15,127 bases of DNA, taken from assembly GCA_903834675.1 (NCBI GenBank), contig CAILKC010000727.1, positions 1-15,127 on the forward strand, written 5' to 3'. Made by a program: the position numbers and the translations under genes. Origin of the DNA: an uncultured Victivallales bacterium (GTDB taxonomy: Bacteria; Verrucomicrobiota; Lentisphaeria; Oligosphaerales; JAFGRS01). Below, piece by piece: positions 6,731-14,381 of the stretch. Numbering within the stretch: position 1 is the first letter of the stretch; every line of letters starts with the position of its first letter. The notes below the pieces were generated by a model. The model searched no databases. It was not told where the DNA came from and saw only the letters and a list, made by a program, of their open reading frames with translations.

Positions 6731-7981
6731 ATGATCGACATCAAAGTCCTGCGCGAAAACCCGCAACACGTCGCCGAGAACTGCCAACGCCGCGGTTGCA
6801 CCGTTGATATCGGGGCGCTGCACCAGCTCGACCAGGACTACCTGCGCCTGATCCGCGAGGTTGAAGACCTGCGCGCCGAGCGCAACCGCCTCAGCAGCCA
6901 ATGCAAGGACAACCCGGCGGCGAGAGAGAGCGTCCGCGAGATGAAACAGGTGCTGGCGGACAAGGAGTCGCGCCAGGAAGAGCTGCGCCTGGCCATTGAC
7001 GCGCAGTTGGCCTGGCTGCCGAACTTCCTCGCCGCTGACGTCCCCGCCGGCGGCAGCGACGCCGACAACCAGCCGCTGCGCTTGGTGGGCGAAAAGCCGG
7101 TTTTCGACTTCGAGCCTCTGGACCACCAGGCCCTCGGCGACCTGCTCGGCGTCATCGACACCGCCCGCGGCGCCAAGGTGGCCCAGGCCGGCTTCTACTA
7201 CTGGGTCGGTCGCGGCGCACAGCTTGCCAGCGCCATGTTCTTCTGGGCCCAGAAGGAACTCGCGGAGCGCGGCTTCACCCCGTTCATGTCCCCCTGCGTG
7301 GCCAAGGAGCGCACCCTCTTCGGCACCGGTTACCTGCCGTTTTTCGCGGACCAGACCTACCGACTGGCCAACGAGGACCTGGCCCTCATCGGCACCAGCG
7401 AGCAGACCCTCGTCGCCTACCACACCGACGAGACGCTCGAGGCGGCCAGCCTGCCACGCTGCTACACCTCGTTCACCCCCTGTTTCCGCACCGAAGCCGG
7501 CAGCTACGGCAAGCAGGCCCGCGGCATTTTCCGGGTGCATCAGTTCCACAAGGTTGAGCAGATCGTCTTCTGCCTGCCGGAGGAGTCGCCCAAGTACCAC
7601 GACCTCTGTCAGCAGAACGAGGAGTACCTGCTGCAGCGGCTGGGCCTACCCTACCGCGTGGTGGCGGTCTGCGTCGGCGACATGGGCGCCCCCGGCTTCA
7701 AGAAGTACGACATCGAAGCCTGGTTCGCCGGCTATGGCGCTTACCGCGAGGTGACCTCCAACACCAACCTCACCGACTTCCAGGCCCGGCGGCTCAACAT
7801 CCGCTTCAAGGACACCGACGGCCGCAAGGGCTTTGTCCACACCATCTCGGCCACGGGCGTCACCGACCGCGTGGTCTGCGCCATCCTGGAGACCTTCCAG
7901 CAGAAGGACGGTTCCGTCATCGTGCCCGAGGTGCTGCGCCCCTACACCGGCTTTGACCGCATCGCCCCTCCCGGCGCCTGA
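6731..7981 (+). CDS. serS: Seryl-tRNA synthetase
   Basis: Charges tRNA-Ser with serine in the cytoplasm; 416 residues, close to the family norm. The N-terminal part (about 27-98) is the long helical arm that grips the tRNA extra arm. The class II core shows the serine-binding T-x-E (T222, E224 in LIGTSEQTL), motif 2 (CFRTEAGSYGKQARGIFRVH, with R253 and E255), KKYDIEAW at 324-331, TDFQARRLNIR at 348-358 and motif 3 around TGVTDR with LETFQQKDGSVIVPEVLRPY. Several spots differ from common bacterial enzymes: SNTNLTDF replaces the usual SCSN-type sequence and ISATGVTDR replaces LNGTGLAVPR-like sequence, one residue shorter. The key Arg is retained, so activity is expected. It sits in a close run with the double FabZ gene upstream and the FliB-like gene 23 bases downstream. 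A purine-rich GAGGGAG is found before the ATG. Confidence 0.97.
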   Translation: MIDIKVLRENPQHVAENCQRRGCTVDIGALHQLDQDYLRLIREVEDLRAERNRLSSQCKDNPAARESVREMKQVLADKESRQEELRLAIDAQLAWLPNFLAADVPAGGSDADNQPLRLVGEKPVFDFEPLDHQALGDLLGVIDTARGAKVAQAGFYYWVGRGAQLASAMFFWAQKELAERGFTPFMSPCVAKERTLFGTGYLPFFADQTYRLANEDLALIGTSEQTLVAYHTDETLEAASLPRCYTSFTPCFRTEAGSYGKQARGIFRVHQFHKVEQIVFCLPEESPKYHDLCQQNEEYLLQRLGLPYRVVAVCVGDMGAPGFKKYDIEAWFAGYGAYREVTSNTNLTDFQARRLNIRFKDTDGRKGFVHTISATGVTDRVVCAILETFQQKDGSVIVPEVLRPYTGFDRIAPPGA

Positions 7982-8004
7982 CCCGGCGTGGCGGCGCGCG
8001 CCCT

Positions 8005-9615
8005 ATGGCAACGCCCACAGTCCATATCGCCCGAAACCAGAACTACGGCTGCATCCAGTGCGGCCAGTGCTGTCGGCGTTTCCATGTCCGGCTCACCGAG
8101 GCCGAGGTGACGCGACTGCAGGCGCTCGACTGGGGCGCTGAGCCCGACGTACCGCGCGACTTCACCCACCGCCTGGGCGGCCACACCTATTTCCAGCGCC
8201 GGGCCGACGGGGGCTGCGTCTTTCTGGACGGGCAGACGGGGGCCTGCCGCATGCACGCGCGCTTTGGCTTCGATGTCAAGGCCCTCACCTGCCGCGGCTA
8301 CCCTCACAACCTCGCCTCGACCTGGCGGGACGAGGTCGCCGTGGTCGCCCGCCTGGACTGCCCCGCAGTACAGCAGCACGCCGGCAAGCCGCTGGAGGCG
8401 AACCGCCGTCAGATCGAGCATCTGGTCGAGGAACTCGGCACCCGCGGCAGCTTCACTGTACGGCAGTTGGAGGGGCTGAATCGGGAGACCGTGAAACGGC
8501 TTACCCGGGTGCTGGTGGGCCTCATCGAGGAGCACGGCAAGCGCTCGCCTGGCGCGCTCGCCTACACGTTGTTTCTGGCGGCGGAGCGCTGGCAGGCGTT
8601 GGGGGCGAGCTTCCTCAACGACAGCGAAACCCTGGAGGCGGTACTCCCCTCGCTGCTGGCGGGCGTTCGCGACGAGGCCGCAGCGAGACCGGCGGAGCGC
8701 CTGGGACTGCTCTCGAAAGCCCTGTTTCGTGAATGGCTTGCCGCCTGCTGTCGGCGCGACGAAGAGCTGGTCCGGCCCGGCCTCGCGATCCGTCTCCACC
8801 GGAGCGCCGCACTGGCCGCCTACGCCCTCGGCGTCGGCTCCCTGCGCGCTATGGGTCAGGAACACCCCGACCTGTCGCTGCGCCGCGTTCGACTGTTCGC
8901 CGCGGGGGAAGGCTGGGAGCCCTCGTCCCCAGACGCCTGGGAAGCGTTCTGGCGCCTGCTGGTAGCGCGGCTTGAGGGCCCCCAGTTCTTCGGCGTTGCC
9001 TACTATGACCAGCCCTTCTTCACCGGCTTGCGGGCGCTGTTGCAGTCCTATGCGCTGGTGCTGGCCGCAGCGCGCACGCATGCGGCGGCGCGCCTGGCCT
9101 CAGGCGCTGGCGGTGGAGGCCCACCGCATCTCCACTGGCTCTGGAGCGCCCGGGGCATCCCGGGCACTGGCCGCGAGCCGCGGCCGGTCCATTCTTCTGG
9201 AGAGGCGCCTGGCCTCAGGCGCAGCGGTGGAGGCCCACCGCATCTCCACCAGACCGCGGGGGAGCCCACCGCATCTCCACCAAACCACGGTGGAGGCCCA
9301 CCGCATCTCCACCAGACCGCGGTGGAGCCCACCGCATCTCCACCAAACCACGGTGGAGGCCCACCGCATCTCCACCAAACCGCGGGGGAGCCCACCGCAT
9401 CTCCACCAAACCACGGTGGAGGCCCACCCCATCTCCACCAAACCGCGGTGGGGGCCCGCCGCATCGAGACCGAGGATGTGCATTACGCCGTCGGCGCCAT
9501 CGATCACACCCTGGGACGTTCCCCCCTGCTCCAGTGGCAGCTCTGGCGCCAGGTGGAGGGCTATTTCGGGGGAGCGCGCTATGGACGGCTGCTGCATTCT
9601 CTGGGGTGGGAATAG
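8005..9615 (+). CDS. YkgJ/FliB-like cysteine-cluster protein with repeat insertion
   Basis: A 536-residue protein whose N-terminus carries the CxxCxxCC cluster (C16, C19, C22, C23) followed by GGCVFLD (C71), GACRMH (C81) and ALTCRGYPHNL (C96). This pattern marks the YkgJ-type zinc/iron-chelating family, which includes FliB, a lysine N-methylase of flagellin. Residues about 120-365 are mostly helical, as in FliB-like proteins. Between ARLASGA (ending near 368) and ARRIETEDVHYAVG (from 484) lies a low-complexity insert of about 115 residues, with the 21-residue unit GGGPPHLHQTAGEPTASPPN plus H repeated. The insert is produced by the DNA repeat array at 9226-9471. The conserved helical C-terminus resumes in frame and ends normally. 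No flagellar gene is nearby, so flagellin methylation is not implied. The ATG has no strong ribosome site and may depend on coupling to serS. Confidence 0.8.
   Translation: MATPTVHIARNQNYGCIQCGQCCRRFHVRLTEAEVTRLQALDWGAEPDVPRDFTHRLGGHTYFQRRADGGCVFLDGQTGACRMHARFGFDVKALTCRGYPHNLASTWRDEVAVVARLDCPAVQQHAGKPLEANRRQIEHLVEELGTRGSFTVRQLEGLNRETVKRLTRVLVGLIEEHGKRSPGALAYTLFLAAERWQALGASFLNDSETLEAVLPSLLAGVRDEAAARPAERLGLLSKALFREWLAACCRRDEELVRPGLAIRLHRSAALAAYALGVGSLRAMGQEHPDLSLRRVRLFAAGEGWEPSSPDAWEAFWRLLVARLEGPQFFGVAYYDQPFFTGLRALLQSYALVLAAARTHAAARLASGAGGGGPPHLHWLWSARGIPGTGREPRPVHSSGEAPGLRRSGGGPPHLHQTAGEPTASPPNHGGGPPHLHQTAVEPTASPPNHGGGPPHLHQTAGEPTASPPNHGGGPPHLHQTAVGARRIETEDVHYAVGAIDHTLGRSPLLQWQLWRQVEGYFGGARYGRLLHSLGWE
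9090..9222 (+). repeat. Direct duplication flanking the hairpin array
   Basis: GCGCCTGGCCTCAGGCGC occurs at 9090-9107 and again at 9205-9222, each followed within a few bases by the start of a hairpin unit (9112-9135 and 9226 onward). The 18-mer is itself a hairpin, GCGCCTG/CAGGCGC with a GCCT loop. A further perfect hairpin, GCCCGGG/CCCGGGC, lies between the copies at 9148-9165. Confidence 0.75.
9226..9471 (+). repeat. Tandem array of 31/32-bp hairpin units inside a gene
   Basis: Seven near-identical units (32, 31, 32, 31, 32, 31, 32 bp, starting at 9226, 9258, 9289, 9321, 9352, 9384 and 9415) and a diverged eighth (9447-9471). Most units contain the stem GGTGGAG/CTCCACC around GCCCACCGCAT, then CCAAACCAC or CCAGACCGC-like sequence; some have GGGGGAG, which weakens the stem. 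One isolated partial unit lies at 9112-9135. Two units make 63 bp, 21 codons, so the frame of the FliB-like gene is kept. There are no unique spacers, so it is not a CRISPR array. Confidence 0.9.
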
Positions 9616-9644
9616 CCGCAAGGCTACGGCTAACGGAAAGCCGT
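9613..9644 (+). terminator. Possible paired hairpins after the FliB-like gene
   Basis: Two adjacent stems follow or include the stop codon: TAGCC/GGCTA with a GCAA tetraloop (9613-9626), then ACGGCT/AGCCGT with a 7-base loop (9626-9644). They sit between convergent genes, where a terminator is expected, but no T-run follows. Confidence 0.3.
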
Positions 9645-9666
9645 CCGGAGGGCTCTGCAAGAACCA

Positions 9667-10305
9667 CTAGAGATTGAGTCCGCGCCCGGCCAGCCAGTTG
9701 GTGATGTAGAGCACCGCTGGCGTGTTCGGGAGCCAGTCGGCATGGCCGTCGGCGTAGGTGCAATTGGTGCCCGAGCCGTGTGACTGAACGATGTCGCCCT
9801 CCCCGCGGACCGACCAGCCGTTCAGGGTGTTGAAGTACGCCACCACCGGGATGTCCACCAGCATGATCGTCGAGGCCGGCTTCGTGATCTCGCCGATGGT
9901 GTGGGTCCGCATCGGTGAGTTGCTGTAGCCGCCCCGGACCGAATTGTAGCGGAAGTTACGGGTGCCGCCAGCGGCCGCGCTGGGACACTTGTAGGGATCC
10001 ATGGCTTTGACGTACGGGTAGATGCGTAGGTCCCAGAAGTCGGCGGTCGGATAGACTCCGGAGAGGACCCAGTAGTTGCCGTCCGGCACGACATACTCCA
10101 GGTTGTCGTCGGCGTACATCAGCACGGCCAGCATGAGCTGCTTCCCGTTGTTCGTGCAGGTGATCTGCCGCGCCTTCTCGCGCGCTTTGGCCAGCGCCGG
10201 GAGCAGCATGGCCGCCAGAATAGCGATGATCGCGATGACCACCAGCAGCTCGATGAGGGTGAAACCACGGGTACACCCACGCCTGCGCCAATCTCCAGCG
10301 TTCAT
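9667..10305 (-). CDS. Type IV-type pseudopilin with H-x9-DG motif
   Basis: A 212-residue pseudopilin, probably processed by prepilin peptidase and anchored in the inner membrane. The leader is 14 residues, basic, ending in Gly (RRRGCTRG), followed by [20 protein letters not shown] with Glu at +5 of the mature protein. The helix continues into [22 protein letters not shown], then a globular domain with [13 protein letters not shown] and a C-terminal [17 protein letters not shown], an exact H-x9-DG motif. This architecture belongs to a class present in very many copies in Lentisphaerae, Planctomycetes and Verrucomicrobia genomes. I start at 10305 because AAGGGGG lies 8 bases upstream; an in-frame ATG at 10332 lacks such a site. 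No secretion or pilus genes are adjacent, and the partner machinery is unknown. Confidence 0.92.
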   Translation of the reverse strand: MNAGDWRRRGCTRGFTLIELLVVIAIIAILAAMLLPALAKAREKARQITCTNNGKQLMLAVLMYADDNLEYVVPDGNYWVLSGVYPTADFWDLRIYPYVKAMDPYKCPSAAAGGTRNFRYNSVRGGYSNSPMRTHTIGEITKPASTIMLVDIPVVAYFNTLNGWSVRGEGDIVQSHGSGTNCTYADGHADWLPNTPAVLYITNWLAGRGLNL

Positions 10306-10512
10306 CTTGAAATCCCCCTTCTTGGCAAACACGCCACACCACAGGAAACAAAGGCCCCTCGACAGAGGCTCTTGCAGAACCGTCGCCGAGCCTGGCGCTG
10401 GCCCCGTCGGTCCCTAACCTGCGGCCGTTACCGGGGCCTTACCAACGACCTCAAAGGTGGTCCAGCAAACGGGCTATGTCAAGAGGTCAAGATGTAGGTC
10501 CACGGGGTGCGG

Positions 10513-10541
10513 TTGCGCGCGGCGGTCCTGTCGGCTATCTT
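10513..10541 (+). promoter_or_regulatory. Possible promoter for the first M24 peptidase
   Basis: TTGCGC (10513-10518) and TATCTT (10536-10541), spaced by 17 bases, end 44 bases before the GTG start. The -35 match is weak. It is the best candidate I see in the gap of about 280 bases between the divergent pseudopilin and peptidase genes. Confidence 0.3.
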
Positions 10542-10574
10542 CGTCGCCCGGCCCGGGTGGGCGCCGAGCAAGAC

Positions 10575-10580
10575 AAGGAG
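10575..10580 (+). promoter_or_regulatory. Ribosome binding site deciding a GTG start
   Basis: AAGGAG, 5 bases before the GTG at 10586-10588. It supports starting the peptidase at RYEPIDKGLF rather than at any codon in the longer open frame upstream, which reads as Arg/Cys-rich non-coding sequence. Confidence 0.7.
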
Positions 10581-10585
10581 CGCGT

Positions 10586-11881
10586 GTGCGTTACGAACCA
10601 ATCGATAAGGGGTTGTTCAGCGAGAATCGCACGCGGGTGGCGGCTTTGCTGGCTCCCGGCAGCCTGGCGGTCCTCAGCGCCAATGACATCATGCCCACCA
10701 ATGCCGATGGGGTGATGGGTTTCACGCAGAACGCCGACCTGTTCTACCTCTCAGGAGTCGACCAGCCCGAGGCGGCGCTGCTGCTTTTCCCGGACCACCC
10801 CGATCCCAAGCAGCGCGAGATTCTGTTGGTCAAAGAGACCAGCGAGAGCAGGCGCATCTGGGATGGGCCGTTGCTGAGCAAGGACGAAGCCCGGGCCACG
10901 TCAGGCGTGCAGAACGTGCAGTGGCTGAGCAGCTTCGAGGGTACGTTTCGCGGGCTGATGCTACGGGCCGAGAACGTCTACCTCAATCTCAATGAGCACG
11001 CTCGTTCGGCGTCCGCCGTCCCGACGCACGATGACCGTTTCGTGCGTGAGTGCCGCGAGCTCTACCCCTTGCATAACTACCGACGGCTGGCGCCGCTGCT
11101 GGCACGCTGCCGGATGGTGAAGTCGCCCGCCGAGGTAGCACTGATCCGCAAGGCGGGCGCGATCACCGAGGCCGGCTTTCGGCGGGTGCTGGGAGCGCTG
11201 CGGCCCGGCTTGGGCGAGTGGGAGATCGAGGCCGAGTTCGCTCACGAGTTTCTGCGTCGCCGCGCCGTCGGGTTCGCCTACTTGCCCATCATCGCCGCGG
11301 GCGCCAACTCCTGCATCCTGCACTATAGCCAGAACCACGGCACCTGTCGGGATGGCGATCTCCTGCTGCTGGACGTCGGCGCCTGCTGGGCGCATTACTG
11401 CGCCGATCTTACCCGTACCCTCCCCGTCAGCGGGCGCTTCACGGCGCGTCAGCGTGCCGTGTACGACGCGGTGCTGCGGGTCCAGCGCGTGGCGCTGGCA
11501 CTGCTCAAGCCTGGGGTCGTGCTCAAGGAGTACGAAAACGAGATCAAGCGCAGCATGGATGGCGCTCTGGTTGACCTCGGGCTGATCACGGCCGAGGCGG
11601 TGCAACGCCAGACGGAGGACGACCCGCCGCGGCGCCCGTATTTCATGCACGGCACCTCACACCACCTGGGACTGGACGTGCATGACGTCACGACCCCAGA
11701 CCGCCCTCTGGAGCCGGGGATGGTCCTGACGGTCGAGCCGGGTATCTACATTCGGGCGGAGAATCTTGGCCTGCGGCTGGAACAGAATGTCCTGATCACC
11801 GCGTCCGGCAACGAGGACCTGACGGCGTCCATCCCGATTGAGCCTGACGAGATCGAAGCCCTGATGGCCCAAGGCCGGTGA
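10586..11881 (+). CDS. pepP: Xaa-Pro aminopeptidase, M24B family
   Basis: A cytoplasmic metalloaminopeptidase expected to remove N-terminal residues preceding proline; 431 residues from the GTG, like E. coli PepP. Residues 1-175 form the creatinase-like N-domain (GFTQNADLFYLSGVDQPEAA), and the rest is the pita-bread catalytic domain. All five dinuclear metal ligands are visible: D263 (LLLDVGA), D274 (YCADLTRT), H359 (HGTSHHLGLDVHD), E384 (TVEPGIYI) and E399 (GLRLEQNVLIT). The supporting histidines H246 (LHYSQN), H355 and H366 are also present. A second M24 gene follows after about 117 bases on the same strand, probably with its own translation start. The PepP assignment is strong because HGTSHHLGLDVHD closely follows the PepP pattern. 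Confidence 0.93.
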   Translation: MRYEPIDKGLFSENRTRVAALLAPGSLAVLSANDIMPTNADGVMGFTQNADLFYLSGVDQPEAALLLFPDHPDPKQREILLVKETSESRRIWDGPLLSKDEARATSGVQNVQWLSSFEGTFRGLMLRAENVYLNLNEHARSASAVPTHDDRFVRECRELYPLHNYRRLAPLLARCRMVKSPAEVALIRKAGAITEAGFRRVLGALRPGLGEWEIEAEFAHEFLRRRAVGFAYLPIIAAGANSCILHYSQNHGTCRDGDLLLLDVGACWAHYCADLTRTLPVSGRFTARQRAVYDAVLRVQRVALALLKPGVVLKEYENEIKRSMDGALVDLGLITAEAVQRQTEDDPPRRPYFMHGTSHHLGLDVHDVTTPDRPLEPGMVLTVEPGIYIRAENLGLRLEQNVLITASGNEDLTASIPIEPDEIEALMAQGR

Positions 11882-11998
11882 GGCAGGGCTCGGGGTTGGG
11901 CGGTGGCCCACGGCCCGCGGGAACGCGGCATCTCCGCCTGCCGCGACCGGGTTGCGGAGAGCCCGGCTTCCAGGGCTGTGATAGGAGGGGTTTCTCGG

Positions 11999-13195
11999 AT
12001 GTCCTGCGTACCTCGCGAAGACCTCGATGCCCGCCTGAGGTGCCTGCGCCAGCGGTTGGGCGAACGCGCCCCGGAGTGGCGTGCGGCCCTGGTGATGAGC
12101 AAGATCAACTTGTACTACCTCACCGGCACCATGCCCAGCGGCGCCCTGGTGATCCCGCGCGACGGCGAGGCGGTGCTCTGGGTGCGGCGCAGCCTGACGC
12201 GCTCGAGCGCAGAGTCCGCCTTCCCGCGCCTGCAGCCCATGCGCAGCTTCCGGGACATCGCCGCCGCCTGGACGGACCGTCCGAAAAGCTGCCTGATTGA
12301 GAAGGAAAGGGTATCGCTGGCGCACTTCGAGCGCGTCTGCAAGTATCTGCCGTTTGAGCGTTTCGAGGAGCTTGATCCGCACCTGGCGGCGGTGCGGGCG
12401 GTCAAGAGCCCGTGGGAGCTGCAACGCCTGGAGGCCGCCGGGCGGATTCACCAGCAGGTGCTCGAAGAGGTCGTGCCGACGCTGCTGGTGGATGGCATGA
12501 GTGAAGCCGAACTTGGGGCCGAGATCCTGCGCGTGATGCTGCGCGCTGGCCACCATGGCGTCGCCCGTGTCGGCCAGTTCGACACCGAGCTGTTCCTGGG
12601 CGCGGTCTGCTTCGGCGAGAACTCGATCCAACCGAATCCTTTTGACGGGCCGGGTGGGGTCGAGGGTCTCGGCCCCGCCGTGCCCTTGTTCGGCAGCCAG
12701 CAGCGGCGGCTGCAGCGCGGCGATCTGGTCTTCGTCGATGTGGGCTGCGGTATCGAGGGGTACCACACCGATAAGACCATGACCTACGCCTTCGGCGAGC
12801 TGCCCGCGGCCGCGGCCGTGGCCCAGCGCCGTTGCGTCGAGATCCAGGATGCCGCGGCGCGTCTGCTGCGCCCCGGCGCTATCCCCGAGCAGATTTACGA
12901 GGCGGTCACCCGCGAGCTGCCCGCGAGCTTTCTCGAACACTTCATGGGCTACGGGGACCAGCAGGTCCGTTTTCTTGGGCACGGCGTGGGCTTGCACATC
13001 GACGAGTTCCCCGTCATTGCAAGCGGTTTCAAGGAGCCGCTCGAGGCCCATATGACCATCGCCCTCGAGCCCAAGAAGGGAATCGCGGGGATCGGCATGG
13101 TTGGCATCGAGAATACCTTTGTGGTCACCGCCGACGGCGGACGCTCGCTGACCGGCGCGAGCCCGGGCCTCATCGCGGTGCCCTGCCCGGCGTGA
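11999..13195 (+). CDS. M24 family metallopeptidase (Xaa-Pro peptidase-like)
   Basis: A second M24 protein, 398 residues, clearly different from its neighbour. The N-domain (MSKINLYYLTGTMPSGALVI) is short. The catalytic domain has D247 (VFVDVGCG), D258 (YHTDKTMTYAFG), H328 (FLGHGVGLHIDEFP), E357 (IALEPKKGI) and E371 (GIENTFVVT), so the metal site is complete. The DKTMTY sequence in place of the usual DxTRT and the ALEPK/GIENT pattern point to the Xaa-Pro dipeptidase-like M24 subgroup rather than methionine aminopeptidase. The ATG at 11999 has AGGAGGGG (11983-11990) 8 bases upstream, the strongest ribosome site in the area; the in-frame ATG at 11903 has none. With the first peptidase it could serve turnover of proline-containing peptides. 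Exact substrate unknown. Confidence 0.88.
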   Translation: MSCVPREDLDARLRCLRQRLGERAPEWRAALVMSKINLYYLTGTMPSGALVIPRDGEAVLWVRRSLTRSSAESAFPRLQPMRSFRDIAAAWTDRPKSCLIEKERVSLAHFERVCKYLPFERFEELDPHLAAVRAVKSPWELQRLEAAGRIHQQVLEEVVPTLLVDGMSEAELGAEILRVMLRAGHHGVARVGQFDTELFLGAVCFGENSIQPNPFDGPGGVEGLGPAVPLFGSQQRRLQRGDLVFVDVGCGIEGYHTDKTMTYAFGELPAAAAVAQRRCVEIQDAAARLLRPGAIPEQIYEAVTRELPASFLEHFMGYGDQQVRFLGHGVGLHIDEFPVIASGFKEPLEAHMTIALEPKKGIAGIGMVGIENTFVVTADGGRSLTGASPGLIAVPCPA

Positions 13196-13283
13196 ACCCG
13201 TGGACCGGCGGGGAGGCGATGGCGTCCAGAACCGGGCCGCACAGCTTCTCCGCGGCACGGGGAGAAACCGCCAGGCGCCGAGC

Positions 13284-14381
13284 TCAGTCTGGCACCACGT
13301 GGTCGTAGCGATGGGTCGGCCGCGGGCGCCCCGGGCTGAGGCAGCGCCAGGCGACGACGTCGGCCTGCACCTGTTCCGCACAGGTCGCCGCCAGCACCTC
13401 TCTGACCATGGCATCGAGCGCCTCGGGGCTCATCTCCACGCGGGCATTGAGCGTCAGACTCGCCTCGGGGCCAGGCAGGACAGAGCCGCGGAGACTGAGA
13501 GTGTCCGCGCTGCCCGTGAGGTTGGCGAGCAGGAAACTCTCGGCGGCGGAGAGCATGAGCTTCACGTGGCCGACCGCGGCGGCGCGCTCATCGAACCGGC
13601 GGCTCAGCTCGCGCAACAGCCTCTCGGCGAAGGCGTTCCAGTCGACGGCTTGGCCACGCAATACGATGCTGGCATTCAGCCAGCCCAGCACCGCCTCGCC
13701 CTCGGCATAGACATCATAGTCCACCGCGACCACACGCTGGCCGGCATCCGAGCGCGTCGTCACCGCCTCCAGCCAGGCGTCGACGCCGGCGCCGGTCTTG
13801 GCGGAGACGCCGAGGACCGCCGCCTCGGGAAAGGCCTGTCGGGTGCGCTGCTGTAAGGCGGTCAGCGCCGCCGGGCTGAGCTGGTCGCTCTTGCTGACCA
13901 GGACGATGTCGGCCTCCTCGAGCTGCTTGCGCAGGATGTAGGCCGCGCTCGGGTGCAGCCCGGCGCTGCCGCCGTCGAGCAGACCGGCCAGCCGCGTCGG
14001 ATCAGCCAACACCGAGAGCGGCGCGGTCACCAGCTCGCGGCGGAAACCCGCTTTTAGCGGCTGCACGATGGTGGCGGAAAGATCGGTGCAACTGCCGACC
14101 GGCTCGGCGATAAGCACGTCCGCCTCAGCTTCCGCACGCACCTTGGACATGGCGTCGATGAGCCCCTGGAAGTTGCAGCAGAAACAGCTCCCGGCCACCT
14201 CGGCCACCTTCACTCCGCCGTGCGCCAGAAAGGCGGTATCCACCAGTTCGGGGGCCTGGTCATTGGTGATCAGTCCGGTGCGCAGGCCGCGAGCAGCCAG
14301 GCGCCGCGCCGCCTCCCAGAGCAGAGTCGTCTTGCCGGCTCCCAGGAAGCCGCCAACCAGAATCAGGCGTGTCGTCTTCAT
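13284..14381 (-). CDS. CobW/COG0523-type G3E GTPase
   Basis: A 365-residue P-loop GTPase of the G3E class, which includes CobW, UreG, HypB and zinc metallochaperones. Walker A is GGFLGAGKTT (residues 10-19), the metal-binding CxCC is C66-F-C68-C69 (GSCFCCNF), the switch II-like sequence is IAEPVGSCTDL (91-101), and the base-recognition motif is SKSD (163-166) in place of NKxD, followed by VSAKTG (192-197). The second half does not look like the standard CobW C-terminal domain; it ends CLSPGRPRPTHRY, with no His-rich stretch. The family inserts or handles metals or cobalamin; the metal here is not known. The ATG overlaps the stop of the aquaglyceroporin gene by four bases (ATGA), with AGGAGA 9 bases upstream, so the two are translationally coupled. 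Confidence 0.9.
   Translation of the reverse strand: MKTTRLILVGGFLGAGKTTLLWEAARRLAARGLRTGLITNDQAPELVDTAFLAHGGVKVAEVAGSCFCCNFQGLIDAMSKVRAEAEADVLIAEPVGSCTDLSATIVQPLKAGFRRELVTAPLSVLADPTRLAGLLDGGSAGLHPSAAYILRKQLEEADIVLVSKSDQLSPAALTALQQRTRQAFPEAAVLGVSAKTGAGVDAWLEAVTTRSDAGQRVVAVDYDVYAEGEAVLGWLNASIVLRGQAVDWNAFAERLLRELSRRFDERAAAVGHVKLMLSAAESFLLANLTGSADTLSLRGSVLPGPEASLTLNARVEMSPEALDAMVREVLAATCAEQVQADVVAWRCLSPGRPRPTHRYDHVVPD

Noticed and set aside
9226..9471. CRISPR array
   Set aside because: Units are directly adjacent and similar along their whole 31-32 bp; there are no unique spacers and no cas genes.
9048..9763. Protein genes on the minus strand across the repeat array
   Set aside because: Several overlapping frames stay open only because the repeat lacks stop codons in them; the translations are Trp/Arg/Gly low complexity, and the plus-strand gene has conserved domains on both sides.
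10477..10482. TTGACA on the minus strand as a -35 box for the pseudopilin
   Set aside because: At 17 bases spacing the -10 position reads CACCTT, and the site is about 170 bases from the start codon.
13246..13266. Terminator between the second M24 gene and the GTPase gene
   Set aside because: TTCTCC/GGAGAA could pair over a 9-base loop, but the stem is short and lacks a T-run on either strand.
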